A stretch of DNA of 64,000 nt from Lysobacter luteus (GCF_907164845.1 NZ_OU015430.1:1416001-1480000); one strand, 5' to 3'; positions 26,173-35,751 are shown, counted from the first letter of the stretch. Notes: generated by a model from the sequence alone, not told the origin. Numbers and translations are program-made.

Positions 26173-26994
26173 ATGGCAGTGGTACGGCCGGTCTTCTACG
26201 TATCCGACGGAACCGGCATCACCGCCGAGACGATCGGCCATGGGTTGCTTACCCAGTTCACCGACACCAAGTTCGTCAGCGAGCGCATTTCCTTCGTCGA
26301 CAGCATCGAGCGCGCGCGCGAGGCCGCAAACCGCATCCGCGCGGCGGGCGAGACGCACGAGGTCCGCCCGATCGTCATCAACTCCTGCATGGACAGCCAG
26401 GTCGGCGAGACCCTGGCCGACAGCGGGGCGCTGATGCTCGACGTGTTCGCCCCGTTCATCGAGCCTTTGGAGCGCGAGCTGCAGGAGAGCCGCCAGCGGC
26501 ATGTCGGGCGCGCCCACGCGATCGTCGACTTCGAGGCGTATCACCACCGCATCAATGCGATGAACTACGCGCTGACCCATGACGACGGACAGGCGATCGA
26601 CTACGAGGACGCCGACGTGATCCTCGTGGCGGTGTCGCGCGCTGGCAAGACGCCCACCTGCGTGTACCTGGCGCTGCACTATGGCATCCGCGCGGCCAAC
26701 TACCCGTTGACCGAGGAGGACCTGGAGCACGACCGCTTGCCGCCGCGCCTGCGGGCGTACCGGCAGAAGCTGTTCGGCCTGACGATCGACCCGGTCCGCC
26801 TGCAGCAGATCCGCCAGGAGCGCCGGCCAAACTCGCGCTACGCACAGCTCGAGACATGCAGGCGGGAGGTTGCGCAGGCCGAGGCGCTGTTCCGCGCCGA
26901 ACGCATTCCGACCCTCAGCACCACCCACACGTCGATCGAGGAGATTTCCAGCAAGGTGCTGTCGACCCTCGGCATCCGGCGGGAGATGTTCTGA
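26173..26994 (+). CDS. ppsR: PEP synthase regulatory protein (bifunctional kinase/pyrophosphorylase)
   Basis: Inactivates PpsA by ADP-dependent phosphorylation and reactivates it by Pi-dependent dephosphorylation. DUF299 family: N-terminal [19 protein letters not shown] and a P-loop near residues 153-160 ([14 protein letters not shown]). 273 residues from the ATG at 26173, which is preceded by GAGG at seven bases. Divergent transcription from ppsA over a 131-bp shared control region ties the two functionally. Confidence 0.94.
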   Translation: MAVVRPVFYVSDGTGITAETIGHGLLTQFTDTKFVSERISFVDSIERAREAANRIRAAGETHEVRPIVINSCMDSQVGETLADSGALMLDVFAPFIEPLERELQESRQRHVGRAHAIVDFEAYHHRINAMNYALTHDDGQAIDYEDADVILVAVSRAGKTPTCVYLALHYGIRAANYPLTEEDLEHDRLPPRLRAYRQKLFGLTIDPVRLQQIRQERRPNSRYAQLETCRREVAQAEALFRAERIPTLSTTHTSIEEISSKVLSTLGIRREMF

Positions 26995-27095
26995 GACGGC
27001 GCCCGGAAATGCGGCCGGGCAAACCCTGAACCTACGTCCGGCCACCCGGCCCGTCAACGCTGCCGGGCAGGGCAGGCGCCGTGTAGCATCGGGCC

Positions 27096-27590
27096 ATGAA
27101 CTCGCTGGCCCGCCGCCCCGTGCGGATCCCCACCCTGAGCCGCCTCGGCTGGCTGATGGCCCTGTACAACGAGAACCACGGTCGGCTCGCGACGATGTTC
27201 GCGCCGGCCGGGCTGGAGCCGGGGTGTTTCGTCTCCAGTGTCGGCGACGGACTGGACCTGCGGGTCGAGGTGCTGGAACAGCACCGCTACACCACCGAGC
27301 TGCGACTGACCTATGCCATGCACGACCCGGTGACCGGCCAGCCGGATCCGTCGGCATACCTGCGGCAGTACCACGATGCCCACCAGGTGGAGGCCACCCA
27401 TTGCTACATCGGCCGCCGGTGGCAGGACGTCATCGGCATGTATCCGCCGCCGGCCGAGCTCGTCGGGCATCGCCTGCGGATGAACACTTTCCTCGGCAAA
27501 TGGCTCCAGTACCTGTCCGAGCGCGGCCACGGATTGGCCACTCTGGCACCGGCTGGAAAAATCCGCACCGGGATCAAAAAGATTGCTTGA
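27096..27590 (+). CDS. DUF1249 (YqiB-like) protein
   Basis: 164 residues, no signal peptide or membrane segment. The core LRLTYAMHDP and DAHQVEATHCYIGRRWQD, with MNTFLGKWLQYLSERGH at the end, matches DUF1249/YqiB, a cytosolic family of unknown function. The stop overlaps the -35 element of the tRNA promoter. Confidence 0.75.
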   Translation: MNSLARRPVRIPTLSRLGWLMALYNENHGRLATMFAPAGLEPGCFVSSVGDGLDLRVEVLEQHRYTTELRLTYAMHDPVTGQPDPSAYLRQYHDAHQVEATHCYIGRRWQDVIGMYPPPAELVGHRLRMNTFLGKWLQYLSERGHGLATLAPAGKIRTGIKKIA

Positions 27591-27615
27591 CGACTTCGGG
27601 AAGCGTCCTTAAGCT
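27587..27615 (+). promoter_or_regulatory. Likely promoter of the tRNA-Ala/tRNA-Glu unit
   Basis: TTGACG (27587-27592), a 17-bp spacer and TAAGCT (27610-27615), ending 20 bp before the mature tRNA-Ala 5' end. The -35 is close to consensus, the -10 is weaker. Confidence 0.5.
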
Positions 27616-27635
27616 TGTCGACTTTCCAGCCCCGT

Positions 27636-27711
27636 GGGGCCATAGCTCAGCTGGGAGAGCGCCTGCATGGCATGCAGGAGGTCGGCGGTTCGATCCCGCC
27701 TGGCTCCACCA
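27636..27711 (+). tRNA. tRNA-Ala (anticodon GGC)
   Basis: Full cloverleaf: acceptor GGGGCCA pairs with TGGCTCC, D-arm GCTCAGCTGGGAGAGC, anticodon stem CCTGC/GCAGG around loop ATGGCAT (anticodon GGC), T-arm with GGTTCGATCCC, discriminator A and an encoded CCA. Confidence 0.95.
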
Positions 27712-27777
27712 TTTCAAATGGTTCTTCGTTACCCGACTGAGTGAAAGCAGTCGACCAACGGTGCGAAAAACCACTGC

Positions 27778-27853
27778 GTCCCCATCGTCTAGAGGCCTAG
27801 GACACAACCCTTTCACGGTTGCGACCGGGGTTCGAATCCCCGTGGGGACGCCA
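27778..27853 (+). tRNA. tRNA-Glu (anticodon UUC)
   Basis: Acceptor GTCCCCA pairs with TGGGGAC. The anticodon loop CTTTCAC gives UUC, the T-loop is GGTTCGAATCC, the discriminator is G and CCA is encoded. It lies 66 bp behind tRNA-Ala, likely in one transcript closed by the hairpin at 27862. Confidence 0.95.
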
Positions 27854-27861
27854 CTTTATAC

Positions 27862-27898
27862 AAGCAGAAGGGTCGCCGAAAGGCGGCCCTTCTTGCTT
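27862..27898 (+). terminator. Terminator of the tRNA unit
   Basis: AAGCAGAAGGGTCGCC-GAAA-GGCGGCCCTTCTTGCTT: a 16-bp stem with one wobble pair and one bulge. The 3' arm is T-rich, though no long T-run follows. Confidence 0.7.
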
Positions 27899-27973
27899 GG
27901 TGCCGGCAGCTTGAACGAGTGTTGCACGACGGCTTTCACATGCTCCGTCGGGGGCCTTCCCTGGCACGCCGGC

Positions 27974-29443
27974 TCACCGGGTCGAGGCAACATCCTCCCG
28001 CACCGGAATCCGCGAGGGCCAACCTCCCGCCATCGCCTTGTAGACCGCGATCGCGGCGATGGCCGCGCGGGTGCGCACGTCGGCCAAGGCATCCTGCGCC
28101 TGCAGGCGGGTCCGTTCGGCGTCCAGCACTTCCAGCAAGCCGGTGGCACCGGCGTCGTAGCGCAGGCGGGCGAGTCCCGCCGCGCGCGTGCTGTCCTCGG
28201 CGGCCTGTTGCAGATGGCTGTCCTCGATTCGCGTATTGCGGTAGCGGACCAGCGCGTTCTCGGATTCCTCCAGCGCCAGTGCGACGGTCTTCTGGTAGCG
28301 CGCCAGCTCGCCGGCGGCGTCGGCATTGGCGGCCGCGATGCGCGCGCGCACCCGGCCGACGTCGAGGAACGACCAGTCGATCCCGAGTGCGACCAGCCGG
28401 GTTTCGCTGTCGCGTTCGAACAGGTCGCCCGCGTCGATCGCCTGGCTGCCGATGAGTCCGCCGAGGGTGAAGCGCGGAAAGAGGTCGGCGGTGGCGACGC
28501 CGATCCGCGCGGTCGCCGCGTGCAGGCGCTGCTCGGCCGCGGCGATGTCCGGGCGACGGCGAAGCAGCTCGCCGGGCGTGCCGGGATCGATCGGCGTGGG
28601 CAGAGCGGGCAGGCCGGCTGGCCGGGCGAGGTCGACGGCCAATGCACCCGGGGTCTTCCCGGCCAGCACCGCGAGCCGGTGGATCAGCACCGCGGCCTCG
28701 GCTTCCAGTGCCGGAACGCGCGCCAGCGTCGCCTCGAGTTGCGCGCTGGCACGTGCGCGATCGAAACCCGTCGCGCTGCCTGCATCCAGGCGTGCCTGCA
28801 CGATGCGCAACGTCTCGCGCTGGTTTGAAGCGTTGCCGCGGGCGACCCGCAGGCGCTCCTGCAGCCCGCGCAGTTCGATGTAGCTGCGCCCGACCTCGGC
28901 GACGATCGCAACCTGCAATGCGGCCAGATCGGCGGCGCTGGCGGCGGCCTCGGCGCGTTGCGATTCGACCCCACGTCGGACGCGGCCGAACAGGTCGAGC
29001 TCCCAGGCCATCTCGATACCGGCGGAGTAACGCTCGCCATCGCGTTCCCCGCGTGCAAGCCCGGGGGCCTGGTCCGCACTGGCGCGCGCGTCAGCACCTT
29101 CGGCGCCGGCGGTGACCGTCGGGAAGCGGTCGAAGCCGGCACCACGCAACAACGCGTTGGCACGATCGAAGCGGGTGAGTGCGATGCGGAGGTCGTGGTT
29201 GGCCAGCAGTGCCTCGTCGACCAGATGGGTCAGCGACGGGTCGTCGAAGGTGTTCCAGAAGTCCGCATCTGGCAGCGGTTGCGGCGCCAGCGTGAGCGGT
29301 TCCGCGGGCTCATGGACGAACCGGGCGGCCACCGGTGTCGATGGCCGCACATGGTCGGGTCCGACCATGCACGCGGCCAGCGCGACGGTGAGTACGGATG
29401 CCACAAGCACCCGGCGCGCAGCGACAGGGTTCAACTCAAGCAT
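27974..29443 (-). CDS. RND efflux outer-membrane lipoprotein (NodT/OprM family)
   Basis: Outer-membrane channel of the tripartite pump encoded just upstream. A lipoprotein signal peptide ends at TVALAACMVGPD, and two OEP repeats follow with the typical WELDLFGRVRRGVESQ and SFLDVGRVRARIAAANAD. The start at 29443 has GGAG seven bases upstream and overlaps the RND stop by 8 bp; the longer frame to 29485 lacks support. 489 residues. Two-gene oqxAB systems lack their own channel, so the third gene makes this a complete pump. Confidence 0.9.
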   Translation of the reverse strand: MLELNPVAARRVLVASVLTVALAACMVGPDHVRPSTPVAARFVHEPAEPLTLAPQPLPDADFWNTFDDPSLTHLVDEALLANHDLRIALTRFDRANALLRGAGFDRFPTVTAGAEGADARASADQAPGLARGERDGERYSAGIEMAWELDLFGRVRRGVESQRAEAAASAADLAALQVAIVAEVGRSYIELRGLQERLRVARGNASNQRETLRIVQARLDAGSATGFDRARASAQLEATLARVPALEAEAAVLIHRLAVLAGKTPGALAVDLARPAGLPALPTPIDPGTPGELLRRRPDIAAAEQRLHAATARIGVATADLFPRFTLGGLIGSQAIDAGDLFERDSETRLVALGIDWSFLDVGRVRARIAAANADAAGELARYQKTVALALEESENALVRYRNTRIEDSHLQQAAEDSTRAAGLARLRYDAGATGLLEVLDAERTRLQAQDALADVRTRAAIAAIAVYKAMAGGWPSRIPVREDVASTR

Positions 29444-32400
29444 GGGTGATCTCCTGGAGTTCCGCCTGCGCTTGGCGCCCGGCACGCCGCGACACCAGCT
29501 TGCGCAGGGCGACGTAGAACACGGGCGTCAGGAACAGACCGAAGACGGTGACGCCGAGCATGCCGGCGAAGACGGTGATGCCGGTTGCGGAGCGGACCTC
29601 CGCGCCCGCGCCGGACGCGAGCACCAGCGGCACGGTGCCGGCGATGAACGCGATCGATGTCATGACGATGGGGCGCAGGCGCAACCGGCACGCCTCCAGC
29701 GCGGCCTCGACGATGCCCCTGCCCTGGATTTCCAGTTCGCGGGCGAACTCCACGATCAGGATCGCGTTCTTGCATGCCAGGCCCATCAGCACCACCAGCC
29801 CGACCTGCACGAAGACGTTGTTGTCGCCACCGGTCAGCCACACCGCGGTCAGCGCAGAAAGCATGCACATCGGCACGATCAGGATGACCGCCAGCGGCAG
29901 GGTCCAGCTTTCGTACAGCGCCGCGAGCACCAGGAACGCCAGCAGGATCGCCAGCGGGAAGACCACCAGCGCGGCGTTGCCCTGGGTCGCCTGTTGGTAG
30001 CTCAGGTCGGTCCACTCGATCGCCATGCCGGCCGGCAGTACCTCGTCGGCCATCGCCTGCAGTCGGGCCATCGCCTGGGCGGAGGACATCACCCGCGGGT
30101 CGGCTTCACCGGCCAGGTCGGCGGCGGGGTAGCCGTTGTAGCGCAGCACCGGGTCGGGGCCGAACGTGCGGTGCATGGTCACCATCGAGCCGATCGGCAC
30201 CATCTCGCCATCGACGTTGCGGGTGCGCAGCTTGCCGATGTCCTCGATGCTGTCGCGGAACGGCGCGTCGGCCTGCGCGATCACCTGCCAGGTCCGCCCG
30301 AACTCGTTGAAGTCGTTGACGTACGACGAGCCGAGGTAGGTCTGCAGGGTGTCGAATAGCTCGATCAGCGGCACGCCCTGCGCCTTGGCCTTGACGCGGT
30401 CCACCTCGGCGTCCAGCTGCGGGACGTTGGCCTGGTAGCTGGTGATCGGGAATCCCATGCCCGGTGTCTGGGCCACCGTGCCCTGCATGGCGTTGACCGC
30501 CTGCTGCAGGGCGCCGTAGCCCAGGTTGCCGTGGTCCTCGATGAACATCTGGTAGCCGTTGCCGTTGCCCAGCCCGAGGATCGGCGGCGGCATCATCGAG
30601 AACGCGAACCCTTCCTGCAGCCCGCCGATCTTCCGGTTGATCTCGGCGTTGATCCCGGCCGCGCTGAGGTCGCGCTGGTCAAATGGCTTGAGCGGCAGGA
30701 ACACCACGCCGGTGTTGGGCGTGTTGGTGAACTGCAGCGCGTTGAGGCCGGGGAAGGCGATCGCGTGGGCGACGCCGTCGGTCTCCATCGCGATGTCAGC
30801 CACCCGGGCCAACATGGCGTCCGTGCGCGCAAGCGACGCCCCTTCGGGCAGCTTCACCCCGGCGATCAGGTACAGCTTGTCCTGGGTGGGGATGAAGCCG
30901 GCCGGGACCGCGTTGAACATCACGCCCGTGGCGACCAGCAGCACCGCGTACACCACGAACACCGCGCCGCGCCGGCCAAGGCTGCGCGAGACCACCTTCT
31001 GGTAACGCTCCGAGCTCGTGTTGAAGAAGCGGTTGAAAGGACGGAACAGCCAGCCGAACATCCGCTCGATCAGCCGCGAGGGCGGATCCTTGGGCGCGCC
31101 GTGCGGCTTCAGCAGGCGGGCGGCCAACGCGGGAGACAGCGTGAGCGAGTTGATCGCCGAGATAACGGTCGAGATGGCGATGGTCACCGCGAACTGCTTG
31201 TAGAACTCGCCGGTGACGCCCGACAGGAAGGCCATCGGTATGAACACCGCGCACAGCACCAGCGCGATGGCGATGATCGGCCCCGAGACCTCGCGCATGG
31301 CCTGGTGGGCGGCGGCGAGCGGGGTCAGGCCTTCCTCGATGTTGCGCTCCACGTTCTCGACCACGACGATCGCGTCGTCGACCACGATGCCGATGGCCAG
31401 CACCAACCCGAAGAGGCTCAGGGTGTTGATCGAGAAGCCCAGCAGGTGGAGCGCGGCGAAGGTGCCGACCACCGACACCGGCACCGCGATCAACGGAATG
31501 ATCGACGCACGCCAGGTCTGCAGGAACAGGATCACCACCAGCACCACCAGCACCACCGCCTCGAGCAGGGTGGTCACCACGGCCTTTATCGAGTCGCGCA
31601 CGAAGATGGTGGTGTCGTAGACGGCTTCGTACCCGACGCCGTCCGGGAAGCGCGTGGACAACTCGTCCATCGTCGCGATCACCGAGTCGCGTATCTCGAG
31701 TGCATTGGCACCCGGCGCCTGGAAAATGCCGATGCCCACCGCGTCCTTGCCGTCCAGCTGGGAGCGCAGGGTGTAGTCGCCCGCGCCGAGTTCGAGCCGC
31801 GCAACGTCCGACAGGCGGACGGTTTCGCCGTCGTCGCCGCGCTTGAGGACGATGTCGCCGAACTCCGCCGGCGTGCGCAGGCGGCCGCGCGCATTGATCA
31901 GCGTGAGGAAGTCGCTGTCGGGCATCGGCTCCGCGCCGAGCTGGCCGGCCGACACCTGCACGTTCTGCTCGCGCATTGCCCGCACCACGTCACCGGCGGT
32001 CAGACCGCGCGAGGCGATGCGGTCCGGGTCGAGCCAGGCGCGCATCGCGTAGTCGCCGCCGCCGAACACCTGCGCGTCGCCGACGCCGGTGATGCGCGAC
32101 AGCCGGTCCTTGACGTGCAGGCGCGCGTAGTTGCGCAGGTACAGCGTGTCGTACTTGCCCTGCGGTGATGTCAGGTGCACCACCATCAGGAAGGTCGGCG
32201 ACTGCTTCTGGGTGGTGACGCCCTGGCGCCGGACGTCCTCGGGCAGCCGCGACAGCGCCTGGCTCACGCGGTTCTGCACCCGCACCGCGGCCTCGTCGGC
32301 ATCGGTACCGGGCCGGAACGTGACCGTCATCTGCAGCACGCCGTCCGAGCCCGCCACGGACTTGGTGTACATCATGTCCTCGACGCCGTTGATCGCTTCC

Positions 32401-32603
32401 TCCAGTGGGGTCGCGACGGTCTCCGCGATCACCTTCGGGTTCGCACCGGGATACACCGTGCGGACCACCACCGACGGCGGAACCACCTCCGGGTACTCGC
32501 CGATCGGCAGCAACGGGATCGAGATCAGGCCGGCGGCGAAGATCACGATGGAGAGCACCGCCGCGAAGATCGGGCGGTCGATGAAGAACCGTGAGAAGTC
32601 CAT
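29436..32603 (-). CDS. RND multidrug efflux pump inner-membrane subunit, OqxB/MexF type
   Basis: Proton-driven drug exporter, 1055 residues with 12 transmembrane helices. The start MDFSRFFIDRPIFAAVLS and long stretches such as GIVVDDAIVVVENVERNIEE and TGGDNNVFVQVGLVVLMGLA are close to OqxB as I recall it. The proton-relay Asp pair is in VVDDAIVV. I take the ATG at 32603, 5 bp after the adaptor stop; the frame stays open to 33632 but that part runs over the adaptor gene in a different frame. Likely exports hydrophobic drugs such as quinolones and chloramphenicol (inference from the family). Confidence 0.92.
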   Translation of the reverse strand: MDFSRFFIDRPIFAAVLSIVIFAAGLISIPLLPIGEYPEVVPPSVVVRTVYPGANPKVIAETVATPLEEAINGVEDMMYTKSVAGSDGVLQMTVTFRPGTDADEAAVRVQNRVSQALSRLPEDVRRQGVTTQKQSPTFLMVVHLTSPQGKYDTLYLRNYARLHVKDRLSRITGVGDAQVFGGGDYAMRAWLDPDRIASRGLTAGDVVRAMREQNVQVSAGQLGAEPMPDSDFLTLINARGRLRTPAEFGDIVLKRGDDGETVRLSDVARLELGAGDYTLRSQLDGKDAVGIGIFQAPGANALEIRDSVIATMDELSTRFPDGVGYEAVYDTTIFVRDSIKAVVTTLLEAVVLVVLVVILFLQTWRASIIPLIAVPVSVVGTFAALHLLGFSINTLSLFGLVLAIGIVVDDAIVVVENVERNIEEGLTPLAAAHQAMREVSGPIIAIALVLCAVFIPMAFLSGVTGEFYKQFAVTIAISTVISAINSLTLSPALAARLLKPHGAPKDPPSRLIERMFGWLFRPFNRFFNTSSERYQKVVSRSLGRRGAVFVVYAVLLVATGVMFNAVPAGFIPTQDKLYLIAGVKLPEGASLARTDAMLARVADIAMETDGVAHAIAFPGLNALQFTNTPNTGVVFLPLKPFDQRDLSAAGINAEINRKIGGLQEGFAFSMMPPPILGLGNGNGYQMFIEDHGNLGYGALQQAVNAMQGTVAQTPGMGFPITSYQANVPQLDAEVDRVKAKAQGVPLIELFDTLQTYLGSSYVNDFNEFGRTWQVIAQADAPFRDSIEDIGKLRTRNVDGEMVPIGSMVTMHRTFGPDPVLRYNGYPAADLAGEADPRVMSSAQAMARLQAMADEVLPAGMAIEWTDLSYQQATQGNAALVVFPLAILLAFLVLAALYESWTLPLAVILIVPMCMLSALTAVWLTGGDNNVFVQVGLVVLMGLACKNAILIVEFARELEIQGRGIVEAALEACRLRLRPIVMTSIAFIAGTVPLVLASGAGAEVRSATGITVFAGMLGVTVFGLFLTPVFYVALRKLVSRRAGRQAQAELQEITHA

Positions 32604-32608
32604 GGCCG

Positions 32609-33829
32609 CTACTTCGCCCCCGCCGGACCGGCGGCGTCGCTGGCGGGTGGGGCACCCATGGCGATCATCCGCGGCGCTACCTGCATGCCCGGGTGGAACA
32701 CCTTCTGCACGCCGTGCACGATCACCCGGTCGCCGGCCTCCAGGCCCGCGGTGACCACGCGCAGCCCGCCGGCCTTGCCGCCCAATTCCACGTCCTTGCG
32801 CACTGCGGCGTTGTCCTTGCCGAGCACGTAGACGTAGGTGCGGTCCTGGTCCGTCAGCACCGCCTTGTCGTCGACCAGCAACGCCTTGTCGTGCTCCCGT
32901 CCGAGCAGCTGGACGCGGGCGAACAACCCCGGGGTGAAGACACGGTCCGGATTGGGCAGGACCGCTCGCAGCTCGATGGTGCCGGTGGCCGGGTCGACCC
33001 GGTTGTCGACGAAATCGACGACGCCCTCGTGCGGATAGCCTTCCTCGCCGGCCAGGCCGACCCGCACCGGGTTGCTGGAGTCGGCGCGGTCGCCGCTGCG
33101 CACGAGCTCGCGGTAGCCGAGGAACGTCTGCTCGTCGCCTTCGAAATGGACGTGGACGGGGTCGAGCGAGACCACCGTGGTGAGTACGGTCGCATCGGAC
33201 TGGGCGAGGTTGCCGACGGTGACGAGCGCACGCCCGGCGCGGCCGTCGATCGGCGACGTGACCCGGGTGAATTGCAGGTCCAGCCGCGCAGTCGCGACGG
33301 CGGCCTCGGCCGCGCGGACGGCGGCGTCGCCCTGTGCGGCAGTGGCGCGGCGCGATTCGGCTTCCTCCCTCGAGATCGCCTGCGCCTCCACCAGCGACTG
33401 GGCGCGCTCGTGCTGCGCGCGTGCCAGCCGCGCCTCGCTGCGCGCGCGCTCCAGGTTGGCTTCGGCCTGTGCCAGCGTGGCCTGGTAGGGGCGCGGGTCG
33501 ATCACGAAGAGCAGGTCGCCCTTGCGGACTTCCTCGCCCTCCTCGAACGCGATGCGGTCGACATAGCCGCTGACGCGCGGGCGCAGCTCGACCGAGGTAA
33601 CCGCTTCGATGCGGCCGGTGTACTCGTCCCACTGCTGCACGGGTTGTTCGAGCACGCGGGCGACGCTGACCGGCGGTGCCGGCATCGCGCTGCCGGGCGC
33701 GGCCTGGCTGCCGCAGCCGGACAGGCCCACCACCAGCAGCGCGGCAACGGCGAGGGAAAGCTCGGGCAGGAAGCCCGGGCGAAGGGATCGGACGGCGGAA
33801 TGGGCGGGCGAGCGGGTGGGGGAGGACAT
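32609..33829 (-). CDS. RND efflux periplasmic adaptor lipoprotein, OqxA/MexE type
   Basis: Membrane-fusion protein joining the RND pump to the channel. The lipobox LLVVGLSGC puts the lipidated cysteine at residue 39; then a lipoyl/barrel-sandwich domain (PRVSGYVDRIAFEEGEEVRK), a coiled-coil hairpin (LAQAEANLERARSEARLARA) and beta-barrel/membrane-proximal domains. 406 residues. First gene of adaptor-pump-channel, 52 bp behind the DUF2798 gene. Confidence 0.9.
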   Translation of the reverse strand: MSSPTRSPAHSAVRSLRPGFLPELSLAVAALLVVGLSGCGSQAAPGSAMPAPPVSVARVLEQPVQQWDEYTGRIEAVTSVELRPRVSGYVDRIAFEEGEEVRKGDLLFVIDPRPYQATLAQAEANLERARSEARLARAQHERAQSLVEAQAISREEAESRRATAAQGDAAVRAAEAAVATARLDLQFTRVTSPIDGRAGRALVTVGNLAQSDATVLTTVVSLDPVHVHFEGDEQTFLGYRELVRSGDRADSSNPVRVGLAGEEGYPHEGVVDFVDNRVDPATGTIELRAVLPNPDRVFTPGLFARVQLLGREHDKALLVDDKAVLTDQDRTYVYVLGKDNAAVRKDVELGGKAGGLRVVTAGLEAGDRVIVHGVQKVFHPGMQVAPRMIAMGAPPASDAAGPAGAK

Positions 33830-33881
33830 GAGCGATTCCTTGCTTGAAATGGGATAAGCGGTTGCGACCCGGCTCCGCGGT

Positions 33882-34154
33882 TTATTGTCCCGTCACAGGG
33901 ATTTTTACTCCCGCTGACGGGATGTCGACCGGTCGGGTCAGGCGCGAGAGCACGTTCCGCACCATCGGCACCACCACCAGTGCGACCGGAAGCGCAACGA
34001 TGAACGCGAGCAGCCAGCCCGACAGCCAAGCGGCGACGAACGCCTTGCTGCCATTGGCGTGCAAGGCCGTCATCACAAGGCTGATCACGCCGGACATGAC
34101 CAGCGACAACACCGGCACGAAGGCGAGCTGGGCTTGGCGGGGCGTGAGGAACAT
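33882..34154 (-). CDS. DUF2798 two-helix membrane protein
   Basis: 90 residues with two transmembrane segments (about 10-34 and 43-67) and the DUF2798 pattern FVPVLSLVMSGVISLVMTAL followed by WLSGWLLAFIVALPVALVVV. The open frame reaches back to 34478, but only the part from the ATG at 34154 is conserved in style. It sits between the divergent LysR gene and the pump, so it is probably the first gene of the pump operon and regulated with it. Function unknown. Confidence 0.7.
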   Translation of the reverse strand: MFLTPRQAQLAFVPVLSLVMSGVISLVMTALHANGSKAFVAAWLSGWLLAFIVALPVALVVVPMVRNVLSRLTRPVDIPSAGVKIPVTGQ

Positions 34155-34229
34155 CGGCGGATCCGGCTGCGGGCTGGGGACAGGAGTGCAGCCTAGGCGC
34201 CTCGCCGGCCCTTGATTAGCCGGCAGATC

Positions 34230-34246
34230 GGGGAATAATTGTCCCC
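34230..34246. promoter_or_regulatory. Candidate LysR-type operator in the divergent control region
   Basis: GGGGA-N7-TCCCC with an A/T-rich centre (ATAATTG), 39 bp before the LysR start codon and 76 bp before DUF2798. Position and dyad symmetry suit a LysR binding site (T-N11-A type), but only one copy was seen. Confidence 0.35.
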
Positions 34247-34284
34247 CTTGCGGGCCAATACACGCTCGCGCGAAGGAGCTCACG

Positions 34285-35328
34285 ATGGCCCGCGATCTCA
34301 ACGACACCCTGATCTTCGTGAAAGTGGTCGAGCACGGCAGCTTCATCGGCGCAGCACGTGCACTGCGCCTCCCCAAGACCACGGTCAGCCGCAAGGTGCA
34401 GGACCTGGAGGCACGCCTCGGCGCGCAGCTCCTGCACCGCACCACTCGCAAGCTGGGCCTGACCGAGGCAGGCAACATCTACTTCGACCACTGCAAGCGC
34501 ATCGCCCACGAACTGGACGAGGCGGAGAATGCGGTCGGCCAGTTGCAGGGCGGCCCGCGTGGCTGGCTGCGCTTCACCGCGCCGTACTCGGTCGGCATCA
34601 CATGGATCGCGCCGTTGCTCGGCGAGTTCCATGCGCTGCACCCGGAGGTGCGGGTCGAGATGGTGCTGGCCAACGAGTCGCTCGACCTGATCGACACCGA
34701 GACCGACGTGGCGTTGCGGCTCGGCAACCTGCCCGATTCCAACCTGGTCGCCAGGCGCTTGGCGGTGTTCCGCAGCCAGGTGTACGCGTCCACCGCCTAC
34801 CTGGAGCGGCACGGAGAACCGGCGCACCCGGACGACCTGCAGCAACACAGGGCACTGACGTTCCAGAAGTTCCGCCGCAACGGCGGCTATGCGTGGCCGC
34901 TCAACGACGGCCAGCGGACCGTCGAGTACCGGGTCGACCCGGTGCTGGTGGCCAACGACCCCGGCGCACTCAAGGGCGCGCTGCTGTGTGGCGAAGGGGT
35001 GATGCTGGCCAGCGACCTCACCGTGAAGCGCTACGTCGAGCAAGGCGTGGTGCAGCGGGTGCTTGCCGGCTGGACCGGGCCCGACATGGAGTTCAACGCG
35101 GTGTTCCCGGGCGGGCGGATGCAGTCACCGAAGGTGCGCGCGTTCGTGGATTTCCTGGTCAACCGCTTGAACTTCGACGCCGACTACATGCAGCACCAGT
35201 GCCCGGACATGCGCCGCTGCAGCGATGGCATCGAGCAGGAATCAAAGGCCAAGGCCGCCACGTCGGCGGCGCTGTCGAGCCTGGCGCGTCGCCGCCTCAT
35301 CGAGGAAGACGAGGAAGCCGCCGCCTGA
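34285..35328 (+). CDS. LysR-family transcriptional regulator
   Basis: 347 residues: N-terminal winged HTH (HGSFIGAARALRLPKTTVSR, KLGLTEAGNIYFDH) and a substrate-binding domain (LRFTAPYSVGITWIAPLLGE). It has a 40-residue charged Glu/Ala-rich tail beyond the usual LysR end. AAGGAG lies six bases before the ATG. Divergent from DUF2798-adaptor-RND-channel, so the pump is its most likely target; the inducer is unknown. Confidence 0.85.
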   Translation: MARDLNDTLIFVKVVEHGSFIGAARALRLPKTTVSRKVQDLEARLGAQLLHRTTRKLGLTEAGNIYFDHCKRIAHELDEAENAVGQLQGGPRGWLRFTAPYSVGITWIAPLLGEFHALHPEVRVEMVLANESLDLIDTETDVALRLGNLPDSNLVARRLAVFRSQVYASTAYLERHGEPAHPDDLQQHRALTFQKFRRNGGYAWPLNDGQRTVEYRVDPVLVANDPGALKGALLCGEGVMLASDLTVKRYVEQGVVQRVLAGWTGPDMEFNAVFPGGRMQSPKVRAFVDFLVNRLNFDADYMQHQCPDMRRCSDGIEQESKAKAATSAALSSLARRRLIEEDEEAAA

Positions 35329-35331
35329 GGG

Positions 35332-35751
35332 TCAGTGCGCGACGGCCGGTGGCGCGTCGTCGTCGGCTGGGACGCCCCGCAGGCGGCGGTCCAAGTGCTG
35401 TTCAAAGGCCTCGAAGCTCAGTCCCTGTGTGCGTGCTTCCTCGTGGGCGGCGTCACGCAGGGCGTCGGAGCACTTGAGCCGCACCGTGTGGCCGGCTTCT
35501 TCCTGGATCGCCGCCGCGCGCCGGAGCATCGCGAGCAGGGTCGCCGGGCTTTCCGAGCCGCCGACGATGCGGCCGTCCAGCCCCAGCACCCATTCGCCTT
35601 CGCGTCGGGCAATGCCGCCCAGCAGTTCGCCGTGCGCATCGCGCAGGTCGGCGTGTGCCTCCACTCCGGGACGGGGCGGCATCACTATGCCCTGCGGCAC
35701 GCGCTGGTGCTTGCGCCTGGCATCGCGCTTGGCTTTGGATCGGATCGACAT
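35332..35751 (-). CDS. Conserved hypothetical protein
   Basis: 139 residues, soluble, very basic N-terminus (MSIRSKAKRDARRKHQ) followed by a beta-rich middle (GEWVLGLDGRIVGGSES) and a helical acidic tail. I associate this layout with a conserved xanthomonad hypothetical family but know no function. Convergent with the LysR gene (3 bp between stops). Confidence 0.6.
   Translation of the reverse strand: MSIRSKAKRDARRKHQRVPQGIVMPPRPGVEAHADLRDAHGELLGGIARREGEWVLGLDGRIVGGSESPATLLAMLRRAAAIQEEAGHTVRLKCSDALRDAAHEEARTQGLSFEAFEQHLDRRLRGVPADDDAPPAVAH

Noticed and set aside
27636-27853. The tandem tRNA genes as an integration site for the accessory region that follows
   Set aside because: No integrase gene and no repeat of a tRNA 3' end was seen further right in the window.
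29436-33632. A 1398-codon frame suggesting an adaptor-RND fusion
   Set aside because: The first 340 codons overlap the adaptor gene in another frame and are low-complexity; the adaptor has its own stop 5 bp before a canonical pump ATG.
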